NCBI GenBank assembly: GCA_036554285.1
Contig: DATBNO010000032.1
Location: 62,001 to 126,000, forward strand
Source: JADGGM01 sp025449955
GTDB lineage: Bacteria > Gemmatimonadota > Gemmatimonadetes > Gemmatimonadales > Gemmatimonadaceae
Direction of reading: 5' to 3'
Length of the DNA stretch: 64,000 nucleotides
Made by a program: the position numbers and the translations under genes. Positions 35,905 through 43,016 of the stretch are shown here, in pieces. The notes under the pieces were generated by a model that worked only from the letters and a program-made list of their open reading frames with translations, was not told the origin of the DNA and did no database searches. How positions within the stretch are numbered: position 1 is the first letter of the stretch; each line of letters opens with the position of its first letter.

Positions 35905-37383
35905 CTAGGAGCGCGGTACCCGCGCGACGCCGCGCGCGAACAGCGCCGTGGTCGGCATCGCCGTCCCGCTCGTGGCGGCAGCGCGCGCGTGAACGCGATC
36001 GAAGCGGTTGAAATGCGCCTCTACCATCTCGATCGTGATCGGCTCCTCCCATGGGCTGCGCCAGCGATTGCTCGTGAACTGCCGCCAGAACGCACGCCGC
36101 CACACCCGGAACGTGACGCGATCCGACATGCCTAACGCAGCCTTGATGCGCGCGGCCGGCCGGTGTCGCGCTGCCCGAAGGCGCTCGTCGCGCAGCGCCG
36201 CTGCCGACGCACGCATGGCTGCGCGCTGCGCGGGGCGCGGCTCCGAGGCCACCAGCGCGTTGAGCTGGGCCGCGCACCGCTCGGCGGACCGTCCGTCGAT
36301 GCGGAAGTACACGTCCTCGAGGAACGCCGCGCGCGCCGCTTGCACCGCGCTCGAAATCGCTCCTTCCGGCGACTCGACGCACGCAACGAGCGACGCGTCG
36401 AGCTCATCGATCGATCGCACGACTTGATTCCCCGCCATATAGGACGCCGGCGCAGCCACTTCGTACTCTCCGAACATGACCTCGAACACCGGCTTGCCGA
36501 GCATCCACGCTTCGGTCGCGGTGGTCGAGGTATTGGCTAGCAACGCGGTGCAATGGTGGAGCACGTCGCGAATCCGCGCTCGCGAGGCGAGTGCAATGTT
36601 AGGCGCACGTGCCGCAATCGCCGCGTACGGTGCCGGAATCTCGGCCGGATGCAGTTTGATGAGAAAACGCCAGTCCGGGTGACGCTCGGCCAGCTGGGTG
36701 ACGGCGGCCGCGAGGTCGCGAAATGCGGTCCCCTCGTCGGCGAGCTGTCCGCGGATTTCTGCTTCCGGGACGCCGGACGCGATCGCGCTGGCCACCGTAT
36801 TCTCCAAGTCGCGCGTTCGTACGTGAAACGTGTTGGTCGCCCATACGATCAATGGCGCGGCTGGATCGGCGCTCTCGAGGCCCGGGGCGAGTAGGTCGCG
36901 CGGTGCGGCGAGCGAGCGGTACGGCTCGCTGTACGCATCGAAGCGCGGACATCCAACCGTATGAACGGCCGACTCGGGCAGTGCGCCGCTCGACAGCAGC
37001 ATCCGGCGTCCCAAGTCGCCCCACACCAGGCAGCAATCGAGGAGCTGCTCGGACGAGAGGTCTCGGCCGGCCCGCCGCGCTTCGATTTCGGTGCCTTCCT
37101 GCGTGAAGCCGACCGTGGGCAGGAGCGCCACCTTCATGCCTAACGATTTGGCCAGCCGGGCGACGCCGGCCCGCACGTCGACCCGATCGAGCACCACGAC
37201 ATCGGGCGCAACGGCGAGCACTGCGTCCTCGAGCGCCGGGACGTTGATGAACGTCGCCTCGTGTCCGTGGCGGCGCGCGAGATGGTATGCGACCAGCGCA
37301 TGCCCTTCCAGGTCGCGGTGGTGGTTAGGCACGGCGAAGAGAAACCGGTGTGGCGGGACGGACGGCGAAGGCGGCCGGATCAT
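35905..37383 (-). CDS. Surface carbohydrate biosynthesis protein, GT-B/capsule-synthesis-like
   Basis: A 492-aa protein. The N-terminal half begins FLFAVPNHHRDLEGHALVAYHL and contains DVVVLDRVD and KVALLPTVGFTQEG, as in the surface-carbohydrate-biosynthesis protein family. The C-terminal half has WRFLIKLHPAEIP and CTALLANTSTTATEAWMLGKPVFEVMFG, the phosphate/nucleotide-binding block of capsule transferases related to CDP-glycerol and CMP-linked enzymes. The last 100 residues are Arg/Ala-rich. A transferase role is likely; the donor is unknown. Start ATG 37383 overlaps the stop of the pyruvyl transferase gene (ATGA). Confidence 0.65.
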   Translation of the reverse strand: MIRPPSPSVPPHRFLFAVPNHHRDLEGHALVAYHLARRHGHEATFINVPALEDAVLAVAPDVVVLDRVDVRAGVARLAKSLGMKVALLPTVGFTQEGTEIEARRAGRDLSSEQLLDCCLVWGDLGRRMLLSSGALPESAVHTVGCPRFDAYSEPYRSLAAPRDLLAPGLESADPAAPLIVWATNTFHVRTRDLENTVASAIASGVPEAEIRGQLADEGTAFRDLAAAVTQLAERHPDWRFLIKLHPAEIPAPYAAIAARAPNIALASRARIRDVLHHCTALLANTSTTATEAWMLGKPVFEVMFGEYEVAAPASYMAGNQVVRSIDELDASLVACVESPEGAISSAVQAARAAFLEDVYFRIDGRSAERCAAQLNALVASEPRPAQRAAMRASAAALRDERLRAARHRPAARIKAALGMSDRVTFRVWRRAFWRQFTSNRWRSPWEEPITIEMVEAHFNRFDRVHARAAATSGTAMPTTALFARGVARVPRS

Positions 37384-38780
37384 TCGCCACCTCCCGCAGC
37401 CGGCGTGACCGCGACACCGGTCAGGATTGCCGCACGATCGTGTTGGCCCGAGACACGCGCACCGCGGACGCCGTGCGTGGCACGCTCCGCGAGCAAGTCC
37501 GAAAAGCGCCGGTAGGCGCTGCGGCTCGCGGCGATCTGACGCGATGCGGCGCCGAGCAGCGACTGACGGACGGACGGCGCGGACTCCCAGGCGTACTCCA
37601 TGGCGCGCTCGAGCTGGTCGGCCACGTCATCGGCGGACAGATCGATCACCGTGCATCCAACCCCAAACTGCGCCGCGAGGCCCAGCAACTTCTCGCGGAA
37701 ATAGTTGGAACGCGCCAGGCACACGGTCGACACACCCTGCGCGAGCGCGAACACCGCCGCGTGGTATGCGCCGGTGACAACAATGCGGCAGCGGCCCGCC
37801 CGCTCGATCACGGCTTGTGTGGTCTCGAGCGGTCCGCCGATAGTCGACGAAGCGCCTGCCGCTGCGAGCATGCGCTCAATGGTGCGGACGTCATCCGATG
37901 CCTTACCCCGACCGATCGGCAAGGCCGCCAGCGGCGCGTCGTGCGCAGCCGCAAATCGCGAGACGACCCGGCCGATCGTGTCGATGTACCGCTCGTCCAC
38001 TTCCGCCGACCGCGCGACACGGAGGTTGACGCCGACACAATCGCCTAACGCTTCGGCCCGCACCGCGTGGGCGAGGTCGATCGCGTCGTCGCCGGTGACC
38101 ATGAGACGCGATGGATTGACGCCGAGCGCGCGCGCGATCTCGGGACCGGCCCGGCCTTCACGCAACGCAAACAGGTCCAGCGTCGGCAGCACGCGCGCCG
38201 CGACACGAGTGAGATCCGGATCGGTGAGCGGGCCGAGGCCGTGGCTGAACATCGCCGTCGGCACGCCGTGTCGATGCGCGTGCTCGAGTAAGGCCAACAC
38301 CGGAAGCGCCCACTTGCGAGCGTGATCCGTGATCCCGCCGGCGCCGCACACGACCACCGCATCGGCTGAGCGCAACACGTTCATGAACGTGATGAACGCC
38401 TCGCGGTCCGCGCTTCCCCGCCCGAGTCGCGCGCGAACGAGCCGCTCCAACACCGGCGCGCAGTGGCGACGCATCGCACCTTCGATACCGGCTTCTCGAA
38501 ACAGCGACGTGCGCTGCAGCACACGATCAGCGCGACCGAGCAGGACGCCGCGTCCGAACCACAGCTGACGACCCTCATACGAGACCGCATGCGCGCCTGG
38601 GCAATGACGGGCGAGCGCAACGGGATCGCGCGTGATCACGTCGATCGAGGCGGTCGGGAAATGCTCCTGCAATCGCTGCACGGTGACCTGCAACATCGCG
38701 ACGTCGCCCAGGTTGCCGAGCTCGTAGTCGCCGCAGTCCACCAGGACGTGCCGCGGTTCCGCGAGGAATTGCATGGTCAC
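37380..38780 (-). CDS. Polysaccharide pyruvyl transferase family protein
   Basis: About 466 aa, WcaK/CsaB/PssM family, which transfers a ketal pyruvate from PEP to sugars. The N-terminal VLVDCGDYELGNLGDVAMLQ contains the G-N-x-GD motif. VVVCGAGGITDHA, LPTLDLFALREG, VTGDDAIDLAH and the C-terminal VVTGAYHAAVFALAQGVSTV (equivalent to the H-x-x-x-F-A-x-x-x-G-x-P block with conserved His) are visible. Pyruvylation would add another acidic group beside sulfate and nonulosonic acid. The GTG at 38780 overlaps the stop of the ABC transporter gene (GTGA); an ATG six bases later is also possible. Confidence 0.85.
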   Translation of the reverse strand: MTMQFLAEPRHVLVDCGDYELGNLGDVAMLQVTVQRLQEHFPTASIDVITRDPVALARHCPGAHAVSYEGRQLWFGRGVLLGRADRVLQRTSLFREAGIEGAMRRHCAPVLERLVRARLGRGSADREAFITFMNVLRSADAVVVCGAGGITDHARKWALPVLALLEHAHRHGVPTAMFSHGLGPLTDPDLTRVAARVLPTLDLFALREGRAGPEIARALGVNPSRLMVTGDDAIDLAHAVRAEALGDCVGVNLRVARSAEVDERYIDTIGRVVSRFAAAHDAPLAALPIGRGKASDDVRTIERMLAAAGASSTIGGPLETTQAVIERAGRCRIVVTGAYHAAVFALAQGVSTVCLARSNYFREKLLGLAAQFGVGCTVIDLSADDVADQLERAMEYAWESAPSVRQSLLGAASRQIAASRSAYRRFSDLLAERATHGVRGARVSGQHDRAAILTGVAVTPAAGGGE

Positions 38781-40570
38781 AACTCGACCGGCTCGAGGCG
38801 GTCCATGGCGGCGCCGCCCATCTGGTACGTCCACAACCGCCGATACACATCGCAGCTTCGCATCAATTCTTCGTGCGTGTCGAGCCCCACGAGACGTCCG
38901 TGCTCGAGCACCATGATGCGATCGGCGTGGCGCAGCGTGGACAGGCGATGCGCGATGATGAACGTCGTGCGACCCTGCATGAGGCGCTCGAGCGCGCTTT
39001 GAAAACGTCGCTCGCTCACCGCATCGAGGCTGCTCGTCGCTTCATCCAGGAACAACAACGGAGCGTTCTTGAGCAACGCCGCCGCGATGCAGATGCGTTG
39101 CTTCTGTCCCGTCGAGACGCCGCGCGCGTCGCGAGCACGGCCCAGCATCGTCTCGTATCCGCGTTCCATGCGCTCGATCTCGTCGTGCACGTTGGCCGCC
39201 TGCGCGGCATCGATCACATCGGAGAGCGGGGCGTCCGGCCTCGAGATGCGGATGTTGTTCGCAATCGTGTCGAGGAAGAGGAACGGCTCTTGGAGCACGA
39301 TCGCGCTCTGGTCCATCAAGTCGGCGTGCTTGATGTTGCGCAGATCGACGCCATCGAACGTGATACGGCCGTGATTGGGATCGTACAGCCGAAGCATGAG
39401 CGCCATGAGCGTCGTCTTGCCGGCGCCCGACGGTCCGACGATGCCGATGGTCTCGCCGCGATGAAACGTGGCGTTGATCGACTCGAGCACCATGCGACCA
39501 TCGTATGCGAAGCTGACGTCCTCGAGCGCGATACGATCGGGCGCATGGTGCAATGCCTGCGCGCCGGGTGCGTCCGGCAGCTCGGCCTTGAGCTCGAGGA
39601 TCGAGCGCGTGCGCTCGAGATTCGGAATCACTTTGCGCACGGATCCGTACACCGTGAGCAGGTTGAGCACTGGCGCGTACACCGCCATGACGGCGATGAG
39701 GAGGCTGAGCAGCGACTGCCAGGACAGCGCGCCGGCGGCGACGTCGTGTCCGCCGACGATGAGCACGGCCACGAGTCCGATGCCCGAGACGGATTCCAGC
39801 AGGAGCCTGGCGAGGTTGTTCGCGTCGGCCTGCCTAACGACGTGGTGGAACAGGTCGTGGCCGATCGCATCGGCGCGCTCGAGGACGCGCGACTCGCCGC
39901 GGTTGACCTTGATCACGCGCACGCCGGACGACACCTGCAGAAAGCTGTCGAACAGCGTGGCCATCGCGCTCCGCTCGAAGCCCGCCGACTTCGTAATCCG
40001 CTGGCCCAGGAAGTACACGGGCATCATGCCGAGGGGGACCGCGACGAGTCCAATGACCGCGAGCTTGGGACTCAGGATCCACGCGACGATGGCCAACCCG
40101 GCGAGGCGCGACATTGCGAGCAGGATCACGCTGAGATCGAGCGTGACGATGCGAATGCCCTTGAGGTCGTCGTACGACGACATGACCAGGTCGCCCTGGC
40201 TGCTGCGATCGAAGAAGCGCACCGACAACGTGAGCAGCTTGCGCAGCACATCGCGCATCGCATCGATCTCGACGCGATGCGCCAGGCGGACCGACACTTG
40301 CTCGCCGATGTACGTCATGGCGACGCGGGTCGTCCAGAGCCCGAAGATCACACCGGCGCCGCCGAGGAGCAGCGACGCACTGCCGCCCTTCCCCTCGCCG
40401 AACATCATGAGGACCTTGCGGAGCGCCCACACGATGAGCCCTTGCATCGTGCCCTGCGACACCGTCGCCGCAAGGAGCATGGCGGCCATGAGCGGATGCG
40501 AGCGCATCGAGCGCACCCCGACACGCAGCGCGCCGAGGAACGAGTACGGCTTCGAAGAAGTCGTCGTCAT
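38777..40570 (-). CDS. ABC transporter, fused membrane-ATPase half (MsbA-like exporter) with unusual signature motif
   Basis: A 597-aa exporter half-transporter that would work as a homodimer in the inner membrane. The six-helix domain spans about residues 1-310. The ATPase has Walker A GPSGAGKTT (about 385), Q-loop VLQEPFLF, Walker B LLFLDEATSSLD, and H-loop IIAHRLS. The signature motif, normally LSGGQ, reads VSTGQ in RGVSTGQKQRICIA. Members flip lipid-linked oligosaccharides (PglK, MsbA) or peptides. With no Wzx flippase seen, this may be the flippase for lipid-linked repeat units. It begins 43 bases after the neuB-like gene. Confidence 0.9.
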   Translation of the reverse strand: MTTTSSKPYSFLGALRVGVRSMRSHPLMAAMLLAATVSQGTMQGLIVWALRKVLMMFGEGKGGSASLLLGGAGVIFGLWTTRVAMTYIGEQVSVRLAHRVEIDAMRDVLRKLLTLSVRFFDRSSQGDLVMSSYDDLKGIRIVTLDLSVILLAMSRLAGLAIVAWILSPKLAVIGLVAVPLGMMPVYFLGQRITKSAGFERSAMATLFDSFLQVSSGVRVIKVNRGESRVLERADAIGHDLFHHVVRQADANNLARLLLESVSGIGLVAVLIVGGHDVAAGALSWQSLLSLLIAVMAVYAPVLNLLTVYGSVRKVIPNLERTRSILELKAELPDAPGAQALHHAPDRIALEDVSFAYDGRMVLESINATFHRGETIGIVGPSGAGKTTLMALMLRLYDPNHGRITFDGVDLRNIKHADLMDQSAIVLQEPFLFLDTIANNIRISRPDAPLSDVIDAAQAANVHDEIERMERGYETMLGRARDARGVSTGQKQRICIAAALLKNAPLLFLDEATSSLDAVSERRFQSALERLMQGRTTFIIAHRLSTLRHADRIMVLEHGRLVGLDTHEELMRSCDVYRRLWTYQMGGAAMDRLEPVEL

Positions 40571-40613
40571 TGCGCCGGGTATGGTTCGCCCATCGGCCGC
40601 TCGACCATGGGAC

Positions 40614-41534
40614 TCACGACTGACCGGCGGCGTTGGGCGCGGCCACGACAGCAGCGTTGTTCCCGTTGACGCGGCGCAGGCGCTTGATGAGGGGCAGCTC
40701 GCTCTCGTACACGCGCTTCTCGCCGTCGCCTAACGACTCCTCGACCGCACGAATGTCGCGCACCAGCCGCTGCAGGCCCTGCGGCTCGACGCTGGCCGCC
40801 TGATCGCTCCCCCACATCGCGCGATCGAGCGTGATGTGCCGTTCCACCATGCAGGCGCCCAGCACCACCGACGCCACGGTCGGGATCAGTCCCACCTCGT
40901 GCCCCGAATAGCCGACCGGCACGTCGTACCGCTCCTTCAAGGCCGGCACACAGCGAAGATTCAGCTCGTCCATCTTCGCCGGGTATGAACTGGTGGAGTG
41001 CATGAGGACCAGATTGTCGGTGCCCAGCACCTCGACCGCGTGGTCGATCTGCTCGACCGTGCTCATGCCGGTCGAGAGAATGATCGGGCGGCCGTACTGA
41101 CGGTGGTGACGCAGCAAATTGTCGTCGGTTAGGCAGGCGGACGCGATCTTGTAGCACGGCGGCGAGAACTGCTCGATGAAATCGACCGACCCCTCGTCCC
41201 AACACGAGGCGAACCACGCCAGCCCCTGCTTCCGGCTGTACGCATCGAGCTCCTCGTAGTCGGGACGCGCAAACTCCACGCGATGCCGGTACTCGAGGTA
41301 CGTCATGATGCCCCAGGGCGTCTCGCGCATCAGGTTGCGCTGCTCCAGCGGCACGCACAGTTCAGGCGTGCGTTTCTGGAGCTTCACCGCGTCACACCCG
41401 AACCGCTTCGCGGTCGCCATGAGCTGGCGCGCGATGTCGACATCGCCGTTGTGGTTGATGCCGATTTCCGCCACCACGTAGCAAGGCTCGCCGTCGCCGA
41501 CCAGACGATCGCCGATCTTCACTGTCGATGTCAT
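40614..41534 (-). CDS. neuB: NeuB-like nonulosonic acid synthase lacking the SAF domain
   Basis: A 306-aa TIM-barrel enzyme. VVAEIGINHNGDVDIARQL, DAVKLQKRTPELC, PPCYKIASACLTDD, IILSTGMSTVEQID and VPVGYSGHEVG are the family signatures of NeuB, LegI and PseI synthases, which condense a 2-acetamido-hexose with PEP. The sequence ends after LGDGEKRVYESELPLIKRLR and a short Ala/Asn tail, so the usual C-terminal SAF (antifreeze-like) domain is missing. A second, full-length NeuB-like enzyme is at 53591-54643. The ATG at 41534 overlaps the stop of the cytidylyltransferase gene (ATGA), so the two form a unit. Activity without the SAF domain is uncertain. Confidence 0.88.
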   Translation of the reverse strand: MTSTVKIGDRLVGDGEPCYVVAEIGINHNGDVDIARQLMATAKRFGCDAVKLQKRTPELCVPLEQRNLMRETPWGIMTYLEYRHRVEFARPDYEELDAYSRKQGLAWFASCWDEGSVDFIEQFSPPCYKIASACLTDDNLLRHHRQYGRPIILSTGMSTVEQIDHAVEVLGTDNLVLMHSTSSYPAKMDELNLRCVPALKERYDVPVGYSGHEVGLIPTVASVVLGACMVERHITLDRAMWGSDQAASVEPQGLQRLVRDIRAVEESLGDGEKRVYESELPLIKRLRRVNGNNAAVVAAPNAAGQS

Positions 41535-42754
41535 CGCACTCCTCCTCGAGTCGACGCGGGTGCATCGTGCGACGTCGCGCCGCGCCGTGCTCGTGTCGTT
41601 AGTATCCAGTCCGCCACTTCGCGTACGGCGCCGTGTCCACCCGGACGCGTCGTCACCAGACGCGCGGCCGCCCGCACTTCGGGCTCCGCATCGGCGACGG
41701 CGATCGGCAACCCGACCCAGCGCAGACATGCCAGGTCGTTCACGTCGTTTCCCACGTAGGCCACCTCGTTGGCACTCACGCCGCGTTGGGCGGCAATCGA
41801 TTCCAATGCGGCAGCCTTGTCATTGCAGGAGTCGGTGCATTCGATGCCGAGCTTGCGGCAACGCGCCGCGACCACGGGGTTGGTCTCCGTCGAAATCACG
41901 ATGACCGTCACGCCGGCGTCGCGCAGGCGCGCGATGCCCCATCCGTCCCCGCGATGACACGCCACCGCCTCCTGGCCGGACTCGCTCACCTGGACGCGGT
42001 TGTCCGTTAGGACTCCGTCGAAATCGAGCGCGAGCAACCGGACGCGCCCGAGCTCGGACGCGTTGGCGGGCGCGCGGCGGCGCGACAGCAGATGCTCCAC
42101 CAGCTCGAGATCGGCCGGCGAATCGACCTGCACCGATTCCGCCGCGTCCATGAAATGGACGGATATCTTTCCGCCTAACCGATTGCCGAAGTCGCGCAGG
42201 ACCCACGGACGGAAGACGTAGATCGACCCGTTCTCGACGACGTCCTCGGGGGCATCCTGGCGCCGCTGGCGATTGCGAAAGTCGTAAGTCTCGGAACGCC
42301 ATTCGCTGCTCCCGCGCTCGCGCCGCCACACGAATCCGTGCATCGGACAGGCAGAGAACAGCGAGTCTGCCTCGTCGGCGATCAACGTACGAATGGCCAT
42401 CGAGACGTCGTCGGGACGGCGGAGCGGCGATGTAGCCTGGAGGAACACCACGAGGTCCGGCTCGTACCCTTCGGTGTTCTTCAGGTGATCGAGCGCGTGC
42501 ACGAGCGCGGATTCGCTCGTCGCCGTGTCGCCACTGATCTCCGGGGGGCGCACGATCGACTCGGCCCCACATTCGTGCGCGACGCGCGCGATCATCGGAT
42601 CATCCGTCGACACGATGATGCGCGTTATCTCCGGAGTGGTACGCGCGTGCGCGACGCTGTACGAAAGCAGCGGATGACCGGCCAGCAAGCGGATGTTCTT
42701 CCGCGGGACGCCCTTCGATCCGCCGCGAGCTGGGATTATGGCCACACACTTCAT
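41531..42754 (-). CDS. neuA: CMP-nonulosonate cytidylyltransferase fused to a KdsC-like HAD phosphatase
   Basis: A 407-aa two-domain protein. Domain 1 (about 1-230) is a NeuA-type cytidylyltransferase: AIIPARGGSKGVPRKNI (CTP-binding), VSTDDPMIA, LQATSPLRRPDDV. Domain 2 (about 240-395) is a HAD hydrolase of the KdsC type: LLALDFDGVLTDNRV (nucleophile Asp and the second Asp), VIVISTETN, CNDKAAAL and YVGNDVNDLACL. Such fusions could dephosphorylate a nonulosonic acid 9-phosphate and then activate it, or use HAD only for tetramer formation as in animal CMP-sialate synthetase. The product would be a CMP-nonulosonic acid for the glycosyltransferases. Start ATG 42754 with GGTGA eight bases upstream. 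Confidence 0.9.
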   Translation of the reverse strand: MKCVAIIPARGGSKGVPRKNIRLLAGHPLLSYSVAHARTTPEITRIIVSTDDPMIARVAHECGAESIVRPPEISGDTATSESALVHALDHLKNTEGYEPDLVVFLQATSPLRRPDDVSMAIRTLIADEADSLFSACPMHGFVWRRERGSSEWRSETYDFRNRQRRQDAPEDVVENGSIYVFRPWVLRDFGNRLGGKISVHFMDAAESVQVDSPADLELVEHLLSRRRAPANASELGRVRLLALDFDGVLTDNRVQVSESGQEAVACHRGDGWGIARLRDAGVTVIVISTETNPVVAARCRKLGIECTDSCNDKAAALESIAAQRGVSANEVAYVGNDVNDLACLRWVGLPIAVADAEPEVRAAARLVTTRPGGHGAVREVADWILTTRARRGATSHDAPASTRGGVR

Positions 42755-43016
42755 TGCGTGTTCACCGAGTTCCGATGCGAATACGACCTTGATACGCCGG
42801 GTGCGCACGCTGTGGCAGGGCAAGATGCGGGCACGAGGAGGCGGCCAGGAACCAGCACGGTGCCTGTGGAGCATCTCGTTGCTGCATAGGGAGTTGCAGC
42901 ACTAGTCAGCCATACTCCGGACGACATTGCATCTACGACAATTCAAGTGCCTGTTGCGAGGAATCAACAGCGCTGCACGATGTCGCCATCCCGCCGGCGG
43001 CGCGATGTCTCGGGCG

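Noticed and set aside
38873..40669. 598-codon open frame on the plus strand opposite the ABC transporter gene
   Set aside because: It is rich in His, Arg, Glu and Asp in a pattern typical for antisense frames of GC-rich genes, has no family motif, and the minus frame encodes a complete ABC exporter.
40567..41358. 263-codon minus frame over the SAF-less neuB gene
   Set aside because: Shadow frame; the neuB frame has all family motifs and the ATGA junction.
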